64,000 bases of DNA from Marinifilum_A sediminis (lineage in GTDB: Bacteria; Bacteroidota; Bacteroidia; Bacteroidales; Marinifilaceae): assembly GCA_947496465.1 (NCBI GenBank), contig CANMCX010000001.1, positions 930,001 to 994,000 on the forward strand, in the 5' to 3' direction. The position numbers and the translations under genes were made by a program. The first letter of the stretch is position 1. Every line of letters starts with the position of its first letter. The notes beneath the pieces were generated by a model. That model did no database searches. It saw only the letters and a list, made by a program, of their open reading frames with translations, and was not told the DNA's origin. Positions 52,274 through 59,248 of the stretch are shown here, piece after piece.

Positions 52274-53491
52274 TTAAGCCTCTGCCATTACTTCAGCTTC
52301 AATGATCTCAGCTAATCGTTGAATACCAGCGATTGCTTTTTCGTTGTTTACGTATGAGAAATTCAAGCGAATTGTGTTGGTTCCACCACCATCGCAGTAG
52401 AATACATTTCCGGTAACGAAAGCCACCTTCTTCTCAATTGCTTTGTGGAACAATTCCAATGCATCCATATGTTCCGGTAAGGTGATGAATAGGAACATTC
52501 CTCCTTCAGGACGAGTCCATTTCACGCAATCAGGCATGCACTTCTCCATCTCAGCCAACATCACATCTCTTCGCTGGTGATATAAATCGATAGTCTTTTG
52601 CAAGTTCGATTCAAAAACACCTGAATTCATATAACGAATGGCGATTTTCTGAACAAAAGTTGGCGTACACAAATCAGCCGATTGTTTGGCAACAACAATC
52701 TTTTCATTCACATCTTTAGGACCTAAAATCCATCCAATACGGAATCCTGGAGCAAAAATCTTCGAGAAAGTTCCCAAGGTGATTACATGATCATCATTAT
52801 CCAAATCGTACATCATACGTTGAGGCTCACCATCAAAACGTACTTCTCTGTACGGACAATCCTCAACAATCAGCACATCATATTTGTGAGCCAATGCGAT
52901 AATCTCTAATCGACGAGATTCAGGCATGGTAATACCTGTTGGATTTTGAAAATCTGGAATTACATAAATGAACTTTGGTTTGATTCCTTCTTCAGCCAAT
53001 TCAATCAACTTCGCTTCCAATAGCTCAGCACTCATTCCCTGCTCATCCATTGGCACACCTTCCATTTTAGCTCCATAAGCCTGAAAAGCACTAATACCGC
53101 CTAGGTACGAAGGTAAACCACAAATCACAACATCACCCTGATTCACAAAAACTTTACCTACCAGGTCAAGACCTTGTTGAGATCCTGTTGTTACAATCAT
53201 ATTATCCAAAGAACATTGAACACCTTCGTTCTGATACTTTTTTACAAGCAATTCTCTCAACTCTGTAACCCCTTCGGTTGCATCGTACTGTAATACTGCA
53301 GCACCTTCTTCTCGCAACATATCCGAAACAATGCTATCCAAAGCATCTACAGGAAATGATTCTGGAGCTGGCAGTCCACCGGCAAATGAAATGATCTCAG
53401 GGTTTTGAGTCAATTTCAAAATTTCACGAATTGCTGATCGTTTATTATTATTGCTGATTTGGGAAAAAGTTCCTTTTAAATCGCTGATCAT
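52274..53491 (-). CDS. PLP-dependent aminotransferase, class I/II (2-aminoadipate/aromatic/branched-chain type)
   Basis: A 405-residue fold-type I aminotransferase. ISFAGGLPAPESFP (about 34-47) is typical of the LysN/aromatic aminotransferase branch. The Asp and Tyr of the PLP site lie in VEDCPYREVRF, the PLP Lys in TLGTFSKIFAPGFRIGW, and the substrate-binding Arg in NTIRLNFS near 380. It follows the four-subunit 2-oxoacid:ferredoxin oxidoreductase on the same strand after 81 bases, so it probably makes 2-oxoacids for that enzyme from amino acids. Amino-acid range cannot be read from sequence. An unusual heptamer repeat fills its leader. Confidence 0.85.
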   Translation of the reverse strand: MISDLKGTFSQISNNNKRSAIREILKLTQNPEIISFAGGLPAPESFPVDALDSIVSDMLREEGAAVLQYDATEGVTELRELLVKKYQNEGVQCSLDNMIVTTGSQQGLDLVGKVFVNQGDVVICGLPSYLGGISAFQAYGAKMEGVPMDEQGMSAELLEAKLIELAEEGIKPKFIYVIPDFQNPTGITMPESRRLEIIALAHKYDVLIVEDCPYREVRFDGEPQRMMYDLDNDDHVITLGTFSKIFAPGFRIGWILGPKDVNEKIVVAKQSADLCTPTFVQKIAIRYMNSGVFESNLQKTIDLYHQRRDVMLAEMEKCMPDCVKWTRPEGGMFLFITLPEHMDALELFHKAIEKKVAFVTGNVFYCDGGGTNTIRLNFSYVNNEKAIAGIQRLAEIIEAEVMAEA

Positions 53492-53499
53492 GATTGTTT

Positions 53500-53527
53500 T
53501 TGTTTATTGTTTGTTGTTTGTTGTTTG
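53500..53527. repeat. Heptanucleotide tandem repeat in aminotransferase leader
   Basis: Four successive heptamers TTGTTTR on the plus strand (three TTGTTTG and one TTGTTTA), i.e. AAACAAC units in the minus-strand mRNA leader. The array ends eight bases from the aminotransferase start codon. Such arrays can vary in unit number. Confidence 0.75.
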
Positions 53528-53538
53528 GGTATATTATT

Positions 53539-53564
53539 TAGGACACGCCGTGGCGTGTCCCTAC
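53539..53564. repeat. Palindromic intergenic element 4
   Basis: Perfect 9-bp arms GGACACGCC and GGCGTGTCC around GT (53541-53560), followed by CTAC as in the other members. Located between the oxidoreductase beta-subunit gene and the aminotransferase gene. Confidence 0.8.
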
Positions 53565-53572
53565 GGTATTTT

Positions 53573-54481
53573 TTATAACCATTGTTTACGCATGCGAGAC
53601 CATTTCTTGTCGCGATTTTCAATCACGCAATCAATATCTGCTTCGCTCATGTGCTTGAAACGACCTTGTTTCTTCAGGTATTCTGTAACCGATTTGAATT
53701 CCTTTGGATTACGATTCAATCTATACTCTCCATCCTCATATTCAGCAAGGAAAATCAAACCTGCATCAACAGCATCCTTCGCAATCTCTACCGATGTTTC
53801 AGTTGGAGTTCCCCATCCTGTTGGACAAGATGCATACACATGAATAAAAGTTGCCCCTTTAATGTGCTTCGCTTTGTTTACTTTATTCAAGAAATCCTGA
53901 GGATAACCAATACTAGCTGTTGCAGCATAAGCGATATCATGAGCTGCAATAATCTCAAACAAGTTCTTCTTGTGAGTAACCGTTCCCGGGATATTTTTAC
54001 CTGCTGGCGTAGTCGTAGTCTTGGTTCCGTAAGGAGTCAAACCACTCTTCTGAATACCGGTATTCATATAAGCTTCATTATCGTAACAGATATACAAAAC
54101 ATCATCGTTACGATCGATCATTCCTGATAAAGCCTGGAATCCGATATCAGCAGTTCCACCGTCACCAGCAAACACTACAGTTTTAAAATCTTTTTGTCCC
54201 AAAGCTTTGGCTCCAGCTGCAATACCTGCTGCCATACTTGCCGAACCTGGAAAAGTTGTAATAATTGCATTTGAATTGAATGCCATTTGTGGATAAATGA
54301 ATCCTACTGCCGACATACAACCTGCTGGTAAAGCGGTATAAGTGCGCTCGCCCAATACTTTTAAAGCCAAACGAACAGCGATACTACCACCACATCCGGC
54401 ACATGCTTTATGACCATAGAAAAATTCCTTCTCTGTCATGTTTTTCGCATTCACTTTTGGGATATCTAATACTTTAGTCAT
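53573..54481 (-). CDS. porB: 2-oxoacid:ferredoxin oxidoreductase, beta subunit (TPP-binding)
   Basis: A 302-residue subunit carrying thiamine pyrophosphate and one [4Fe-4S] cluster. HKACAGCGGSIAVRLAL (about 25-41) gives the first two cluster Cys, and more Cys lie at LPAGCMS and YASCPTGW. The TPP/Mg motif is GDGGTADIGFQALSG near 105-119, with the matching Asn-Glu in CYDNEAYMNTG. It overlaps the alpha subunit gene by eight bases (the beta ATG lies inside the last alpha codons), so the two are translationally coupled. It is most like the pyruvate/2-oxoisovalerate type; substrate not fixed. Confidence 0.9.
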   Translation of the reverse strand: MTKVLDIPKVNAKNMTEKEFFYGHKACAGCGGSIAVRLALKVLGERTYTALPAGCMSAVGFIYPQMAFNSNAIITTFPGSASMAAGIAAGAKALGQKDFKTVVFAGDGGTADIGFQALSGMIDRNDDVLYICYDNEAYMNTGIQKSGLTPYGTKTTTTPAGKNIPGTVTHKKNLFEIIAAHDIAYAATASIGYPQDFLNKVNKAKHIKGATFIHVYASCPTGWGTPTETSVEIAKDAVDAGLIFLAEYEDGEYRLNRNPKEFKSVTEYLKKQGRFKHMSEADIDCVIENRDKKWSRMRKQWL

Positions 54482-55664
54482 TGCCTTCTACATTTAAGCT
54501 GAAAAATTCTACTGTCTCTTCACTCTTGTTTTCAAGTCCTGCAAATAACTTGTTATACATGTCTTCAATTTCGTCTTTGGTGATATCGCGACCACCTAAT
54601 CCGCCAACGAAATTGCTCTTGTACACATATTTGTCAATCTGCGAAATGGCTGAGTTTACATTGGTATAAACTGTTCCTTCGTATCCGAAAGAGATATCTT
54701 TATCAATAACACCAATTGCCTTCACTCGCTTTGCCAAGTCTTTCACTTCCTCAACCGGGAATGGACGCATGTATCGGATTTTTAACAATCCAACTTTTTT
54801 ACCTTCTGCACGCATTTTATCTACCACAACACGAACGGTACCGCAAACACTACCCAAAGCAACCAAAACAACATCAGCATCCTCGCACATGTATTCTTCC
54901 ACCATACCGTGATATTTTCTACCGAACATATCAGCAAAATCCTCATCTGTTTTGTGGATCACATCAATAGAATTGAACATCGCTTCATTCTGCTGATATT
55001 TGAATTCTGTGTTATCATCAGGACGAGAACTGAAACCTAAATTTTTTGGCTCCTCGAACGACATTTTATTAGGTGTTTGGAAAGAAGGTAAGAACTCATC
55101 TACCATTTCCTGCTCTGGAATGTCTACCAACTCATAAGTGTGAGTTAGGATAAAACCATCCAAATTCACCATCATTGGAGTCAATACATCTTTGTGCTCC
55201 GCAATTTTATATGCCTGAATGATCATATCCAATGCTTCCTGTGCATCTTCAACGTATACCTGAATCCAACCTGAATCCAATAGAGATAATGAGTCACGCT
55301 GATCACCATAGATACTCCATGGCAGTGCAACCGAGCGGTTCGCATTCATCATTACAACCGGCCAACGTCCACCACTACAGTAGTGAAGACCTTCCGCCAT
55401 GTATAATAATCCTTGTGATGATGATGCTGTAAAAGTTCTAGCACCAACCGCACTGGCTCCCATTGTTGCTGAAATTGCAGAGTGCTCCGACTCCACGTGC
55501 ATGTATTCTCCATCCATCTCGCCAGCTTCTACCATTTCTGATAAACGCTCAACGGTGATAGTTTGTGGGGTGATTGGGTAAGCAGCAACAACATGAGGGC
55601 GAGATAATCTCACACCTTGAGCTACTGCTTCGTCACCTGATATGAATATTTTATTTGTTTTCAT
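54474..55664 (-). CDS. porA: 2-oxoacid:ferredoxin oxidoreductase, alpha subunit (PorA-like)
   Basis: About 396 residues. I set the start at ATG 55664, giving KTNKIFISGDEAVAQGVRL; a TTG at 55691 would add nine residues. Diagnostic segments are AAYPITPQTITVERLSEM, VESEHSAISATMGASAVGARTFTASSSQG read as adjacent blocks, and YGDQRDSLSLLDSGWIQ. This is the pyruvate/2-oxoacid oxidoreductase alpha domain, with a C-terminal transketolase-like part (VALGSVCGTVRVVVDKM). The enzyme converts a 2-oxoacid and CoA to acyl-CoA, CO2 and reduced ferredoxin in the cytosol and can run in reverse. It overlaps the beta subunit gene. Confidence 0.9.
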   Translation of the reverse strand: MKTNKIFISGDEAVAQGVRLSRPHVVAAYPITPQTITVERLSEMVEAGEMDGEYMHVESEHSAISATMGASAVGARTFTASSSQGLLYMAEGLHYCSGGRWPVVMMNANRSVALPWSIYGDQRDSLSLLDSGWIQVYVEDAQEALDMIIQAYKIAEHKDVLTPMMVNLDGFILTHTYELVDIPEQEMVDEFLPSFQTPNKMSFEEPKNLGFSSRPDDNTEFKYQQNEAMFNSIDVIHKTDEDFADMFGRKYHGMVEEYMCEDADVVLVALGSVCGTVRVVVDKMRAEGKKVGLLKIRYMRPFPVEEVKDLAKRVKAIGVIDKDISFGYEGTVYTNVNSAISQIDKYVYKSNFVGGLGGRDITKDEIEDMYNKLFAGLENKSEETVEFFSLNVEGND

Positions 55665-55708
55665 TTTGTTTTGCTTTTGTCGAAAACTCAAGTGTTTTCA
55701 TCAATAAC

Positions 55709-55732
55709 GGACACGCCATGGCATGTCCCTAC
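55709..55732. repeat. Palindromic intergenic element 5
   Basis: GGACACGCC and GGCATGTCC arms around AT (55709-55728, one mismatch), followed by CTACT. It lies in the 64-base gap inside the oxidoreductase operon, between the ferredoxin-like and alpha subunit genes. Confidence 0.8.
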
Positions 55733-56022
55733 TCTTTTACCATTTCAATTGCATCCTTAGGGCATTCGTGGGCACAAACACCGCAGCCTTTGCAATAATC
55801 CATGTCAATTTTGATTTGCCCATTGTCTTTCATGATGGTTCCATCAGGACAAAGCAAATAGCAACGCAAGCAATACACGCATGCATCATGATCTACAACT
55901 GGCTTAAATGTTCTCCAACCTGCATTGGATTCAGGAAGAAAACCTGCTTCATATTGCGGTCCGGTTGGATAATCATTTATATGTGTTGGAACTTTATATT
56001 CCGTATGTTTTGGACGATTCAT
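55729..56022 (-). CDS. porD: 2-oxoacid:ferredoxin oxidoreductase, delta subunit (2[4Fe-4S] ferredoxin)
   Basis: A 97-residue ferredoxin-like subunit. Two [4Fe-4S] binding motifs are present: CVYCLRCYLLCPDG (about 49-62) and CKGCGVCAHECPKDAIEM (about 76-93). A longer N-terminal arm (about 1-45) resembles PorD proteins rather than free ferredoxins. It passes electrons from the TPP site to soluble ferredoxin. It is followed by the alpha subunit gene; its stop codon region overlaps palindromic element 5. Confidence 0.9.
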   Translation of the reverse strand: MNRPKHTEYKVPTHINDYPTGPQYEAGFLPESNAGWRTFKPVVDHDACVYCLRCYLLCPDGTIMKDNGQIKIDMDYCKGCGVCAHECPKDAIEMVKE

Positions 56023-56088
56023 TTTTTCAATTATTTGATCATTGGTTTACAAGTCAATTGTTATTATTGACTTAACTAAAACCTTTGA

Positions 56089-56628
56089 CTATTGACTAAT
56101 TAGTTCAAATGCTTTCTCAACAATTTTTTCATTCAGCGCAGCAAGTTTAGGCTTCATTTCAGTATGAATACTTGCAACTGCAGCTTCCTTACTCACCAAA
56201 CCCGATGCAGCTGCCAAAGCGCCATACATCGCAGTATTGGTAATTGGGCGACCCAATATTTCCATTGCTAATGATGTAGCATCAATACCTCTCAAATCAA
56301 AGCCTTTTAATTGTTCAGCATATTGATTTACATCTTCAGTATTGATTAGAATACACGCTCCTGGTCGAACTCCTTTTTCAAAACCCGGGACAATTAAAGT
56401 CTCATCCATTACCACTACAAAGTCGCTATTCTGAACCTCACTTCTATCGTGAATCTTCGTATCGTCAATCTTTGTAAATGCCAAAACCGGAGCTCCTCTT
56501 CGCTCTGGTCCGAAGGATGGAAATGCCAATGCATGTTTGCCTCCATGCACACTGGCCGCAATTCCTAAAAGACGAGAAGCGGTAAACCCTCCTTGTCCTC
56601 CTCTACCATGCCATCTAATTTCTTTCAT
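56089..56628 (-). CDS. porG: 2-oxoacid:ferredoxin oxidoreductase, gamma subunit
   Basis: A 179-residue catalytic-domain subunit of the four-subunit oxidoreductase. It opens KEIRWHGRGGQGGFTASRLLG, the gamma-subunit signature with the GRGGQG loop. AFPSFGPERRGAPVLAFTKID is the second conserved block, and DLRGIDATSLAMEILGRPITNTAMYGAL the third. It is the first gene of the operon gamma-delta-alpha-beta, which is the common order of the archaeal/Thermotoga-type enzyme. The promoter region faces the Lrp-type gene. Confidence 0.92.
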   Translation of the reverse strand: MKEIRWHGRGGQGGFTASRLLGIAASVHGGKHALAFPSFGPERRGAPVLAFTKIDDTKIHDRSEVQNSDFVVVMDETLIVPGFEKGVRPGACILINTEDVNQYAEQLKGFDLRGIDATSLAMEILGRPITNTAMYGALAAASGLVSKEAAVASIHTEMKPKLAALNEKIVEKAFELISQ

Positions 56629-56673
56629 CGTATTCTATTTTGTTTGTTGTTGTTTCTCTTTTTCATTCATCCG

Positions 56674-56766
56674 TTACTAGTAAATTGATTTGCTATTTAA
56701 AACCATTACAAAGAACAGATCTTTTCACTTGTAAAAATAAACCATAGCCAAATTATTTACTAGTAT
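56674..56766. promoter_or_regulatory. Two ACTAGT-centred sites in the oxidoreductase/lrp divergent region (possible Lrp operators)
   Basis: TTACTAGTAA at 56674-56683 is a perfect palindrome, and TTACTAGTAT at 56757-56766 repeats nine of its ten bases. The copies are 83 bases apart, close to eight helical turns, so they would face the same side of the DNA. They lie in the 241-base gap between the oxidoreductase operon and the divergent Lrp/AsnC gene. The repeat is seen; binding by the regulator is inferred. No gene is in this gap. Confidence 0.45.
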
Positions 56767-56869
56767 ATGAACTAAATACAGAAAACTGATCTATTAATTT
56801 GCCAATATTGAAGAATTTATATCTTTACAAAAGCTTTATAGAGTAATATCACTAGAAAAATATTCTACC

Positions 56870-57328
56870 ATGGAAAATTTAGATCGTACCGACCGAAAAA
56901 TTTTAGAGTTACTTCAGCAAGATTGCCGCATCACCATCAAAGAGTTAGCAGAAAAACTACATCTTAGCAATACCCCAGTTTATGAGCGAGTAAAAAAGCT
57001 GGAAAGAAGTGGAATTATTAAAAACTATGTAGCCGTTCTCGATCCTGAGAAGATAGATCGAAGCATGGTTGTTTTCATCTCTATTTTATTGACCAAACAT
57101 ACCAGAGATGTTGTGGATTCTTTTCGGGAACAAGCCCTGGCTTTACCTGAAGTTATGGAGTTCTATTATACCTCAGGGAATTTTGATGCCATGCTTAAAT
57201 TGATGGTTAAAGACATGAATGAGTTTCAATTCTTCATTCAGGAAAAACTGTCGAAATTCGAATACCTAACTCGTTTCAACAGTACATTTGTAATTTCTTC
57301 TTCGGACAAAATTGGGTATGATTTGTAA
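56870..57328 (+). CDS. Lrp/AsnC family transcriptional regulator
   Basis: A 152-residue regulator. The N-terminal winged helix-turn-helix (about 5-60) reads LDRTDRKILELLQQDCRITIKEL and LSNTPVYERVKKLERSGIIKNY as adjacent parts. The C-terminal RAM domain (about 65-150) would bind an amino acid and form octamers. It is divergent from the 2-oxoacid oxidoreductase operon that precedes an aminotransferase gene, so it probably senses an amino acid and controls that operon and itself. Family and layout are clear; ligand and target are inferred. Confidence 0.9.
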   Translation: MENLDRTDRKILELLQQDCRITIKELAEKLHLSNTPVYERVKKLERSGIIKNYVAVLDPEKIDRSMVVFISILLTKHTRDVVDSFREQALALPEVMEFYYTSGNFDAMLKLMVKDMNEFQFFIQEKLSKFEYLTRFNSTFVISSSDKIGYDL

Positions 57329-57330
57329 AA

Positions 57331-57360
57331 TGTATGGACACGCCATGGCGTGTCCATACA
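57331..57360. repeat. Palindromic intergenic element 6 (perfect 30-bp palindrome)
   Basis: Arms TGTATGGACACGCCA and TGGCGTGTCCATACA meet with no spacer. It fills the whole 32-base gap between the convergent Lrp-type gene and napD. Confidence 0.9.
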
Positions 57361-57705
57361 TTAAATTTTCTTTTTTAGATCTCCAGCGTAATTGATCAAA
57401 CCGGCATCTTTGCTTTTGTCGTTCAACCATTGATTGATTCCATCCGATTTTTCGATCTTATCTTTTTCTCTGTCGAGTTCATCTTCAGAATAGGAATACA
57501 TCATATCGGCAGAAATGACATGATCCATTTTTTGAATCTTTTTCAACTTGGCGATTTCTTCACTAATTCCTTCCCCTTCAATTGTCACGATTATTTTTGT
57601 TTCATCATGCAAATGATATTCACACAAATCGCTCTCTTTAAGCAGGGCAACCAAATTTTCTGAATGCTCAGCTAAGGATCGAATCACTATACTTGAAATG
57701 TTCAT
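57361..57705 (-). CDS. napD: Periplasmic nitrate reductase maturation chaperone NapD
   Basis: A 114-residue cytosolic chaperone that binds the NapA twin-arginine leader and holds back export until the Mo cofactor is loaded. The fold opens ISSIVIRSLAEHSENLVALL, with the ferredoxin-like beta-alpha-beta pattern, and continues IIVTIEGEGISEEIAKLKKIQKMDHVISADMMY as two blocks. A charged C-terminal extension (about 80-114) is longer than in E. coli NapD (87 residues). It is last in the nap cluster, separated from napB by 94 bases containing two palindromes. Confidence 0.82.
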   Translation of the reverse strand: MNISSIVIRSLAEHSENLVALLKESDLCEYHLHDETKIIVTIEGEGISEEIAKLKKIQKMDHVISADMMYSYSEDELDREKDKIEKSDGINQWLNDKSKDAGLINYAGDLKKKI

Positions 57706-57724
57706 ATTCTAAATATTTATATAA

Positions 57725-57754
57725 CGTAGAGACGTAATGCATTACGTCTCTACG
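57725..57754. repeat. Palindromic intergenic element 7 (perfect 30-bp palindrome)
   Basis: Arms CGTAGAGACGTAATG and CATTACGTCTCTACG meet with no spacer. Outer GTAGAGAC is shared with element 3; the inner bases differ but remain complementary. Confidence 0.9.
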
Positions 57755-57773
57755 GATATCTTCTATTATTATC

Positions 57774-57793
57774 AGGCACAAGATCTTGTGCCT
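57774..57793. repeat. Palindromic intergenic element 8
   Basis: Perfect 20-bp palindrome with arms AGGCACAAGA and TCTTGTGCCT, 19 bases from element 7 and six bases from the napB stop. It could be a terminator stem for napB but lacks a T run. Confidence 0.75.
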
Positions 57794-57799
57794 CTGCCA

Positions 57800-58369
57800 T
57801 TAATTATTTACACCTTCAGCAACGTTATCCTTCAGGTTTGATTCTTTGATACCAAAAGTTTCACGGAATTCAACTGTGAATAAATTTTCAATATCAATGG
57901 TAACCTCAGCCTGAGGAGCATGACATTGCGAACAGTTAAAATAAGCATTATTCAGCTCTTTTCTGTCTTCCACGAACACTTCCTTATCTTCCGGATTTAC
58001 ATACTTACCATCAACCAAAACCAATTGAGGACGCCACGATTGAAAGTGAGTTTTTGAAATCTCACGAGCTCCAGACTCTTCCACCTTATCAGGCATATGG
58101 CAACTCAAACAAATGTTATTATCCATTTTAATTGGGAAAAAACCTGCTGTTGTATGCGGAATCATTGGAGGAGCATTTTCAAAAGATCGCTCAATAGTGG
58201 TTCCCACCTCAGGTTTATCTTCATTAAAATTGGCCTTCATCTTAAAGTTGGTTTCATCCGAATTTAAATCCGCATCGATAAAACCCAATTGATCTTCATC
58301 AATTTTATTTTCCTTAGGCTGGTTACAAGCCACAAGAAAAAACAGTGCAATTAGGGCTAAGTATTTCAT
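57800..58369 (-). CDS. napB: Diheme cytochrome c subunit of nitrate reductase, NapB, as a lipoprotein
   Basis: A 189-residue protein with two heme c sites, CLSCH (87-91) and CSQCH (146-150). NAPPMIPHTTAGFFPI (about 65-80) and TDHFQ-like HFQSWRP match the NapB family. The N-terminus MKYLALIALFFLVACNQ has a lipobox with Cys15, so this NapB appears lipid-anchored, unlike the soluble form of E. coli. It would pass electrons from the quinol-oxidising proteins to NapA in the periplasm. It follows napH after 62 bases. Confidence 0.88.
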   Translation of the reverse strand: MKYLALIALFFLVACNQPKENKIDEDQLGFIDADLNSDETNFKMKANFNEDKPEVGTTIERSFENAPPMIPHTTAGFFPIKMDNNICLSCHMPDKVEESGAREISKTHFQSWRPQLVLVDGKYVNPEDKEVFVEDRKELNNAYFNCSQCHAPQAEVTIDIENLFTVEFRETFGIKESNLKDNVAEGVNN

Positions 58370-58431
58370 TTTTTATAGATTTTGAGATTTTAGATATGAG
58401 CTACTAGATTCAATCAATTCGTCAACTCATT

Positions 58432-59238
58432 TCAATTATTCTTTTTTTTCAAATCAAATTTTAAAGCGTACTTCAAAGCATTATCATCACAAGCTTCTAT
58501 GCATCTGCCACAATTGGTACAAGCTCCCGAGCGAATAAAATCACTCTCTTTGCCAATTATCGACAAAACAGGTTCTTCTATACAAACATCAAAACAAGCA
58601 TTGCAATTTGTACAATTGTCTTTGTCGTGTTTTACCTTGATAACAGCCTGCTTGCCAACAAGAGAATAAAATCCTCCTAAAGGACAAATGTGACCGCACC
58701 AAGCTGCTTTTAAAATCAACAAATCGACAAGAAAAACAACTGCTACAATAGCCCAACCAGCTCCCGAACCAAATACAATGGCTCTGTGTAGCATAGAAAT
58801 AGGACTAATAATTTCGAAGGCTGCCAATCCAAAAACTGCTGAAACTATCAGGCTTAAAGCCAAAATATAGTAACGGAAATTTCTAGGCAGTGAAACTGGT
58901 GCTTCGGTTTTTATTTTAAATATCCTGCGCAAGCGAAATGCCAAATCGGTAATGATATTCATAGGACAGATCCAGGAGCAAAACATTCTACCACCAACCA
59001 ATACATAGATCAGTAAAATGATGAATGCACCAATTAAAACAGAACTTGAAGCCACAAAGCCAGATGCCAATATTTGTAAAACGGCATAAGGATCACTCAA
59101 ATGCAAAGAATCAACAATAATGGCAGAACTGTAATTGCCTCGAAGCAATTCCCAACCAAAAAAGTTGCCTCCAACAAAGAGAAAAAGTATGGACAGCTGA
59201 ATGATTCGCCTTAGTATTAAAAACTTATATTTTCTCAT
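58432..59238 (-). CDS. napH: Quinol dehydrogenase membrane component NapH
   Basis: A 268-residue inner-membrane protein with about four helices that oxidises menaquinol for the nitrate reductase. Cytoplasmic Cys motifs CSWICPMN (about 88-95) and CGHICPLGGFYSL (about 182-194) are the NapH signatures. Two [4Fe-4S] sites follow in the C-terminal domain: CTNCNACFDVCIE and CTNCGRCIEACDD. It starts ten bases after napG, consistent with the NapGH pair. With no napC here, NapGH is the only visible route from quinol. Confidence 0.92.
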   Translation of the reverse strand: MRKYKFLILRRIIQLSILFLFVGGNFFGWELLRGNYSSAIIVDSLHLSDPYAVLQILASGFVASSSVLIGAFIILLIYVLVGGRMFCSWICPMNIITDLAFRLRRIFKIKTEAPVSLPRNFRYYILALSLIVSAVFGLAAFEIISPISMLHRAIVFGSGAGWAIVAVVFLVDLLILKAAWCGHICPLGGFYSLVGKQAVIKVKHDKDNCTNCNACFDVCIEEPVLSIIGKESDFIRSGACTNCGRCIEACDDNALKYALKFDLKKKNN

Positions 59239-59248
59239 TCAATTTTAT

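Noticed and set aside
55665..55691. TTG start for the oxidoreductase alpha subunit
   Set aside because: It adds nine residues before the conserved N-terminus and is less likely than the ATG at 55664.
47415..57793. CRISPR array or integron attachment sites as an explanation of the palindromes
   Set aside because: Spacing is in kilobases with genes between, repeats are not identical, and no cas or integrase gene is present.
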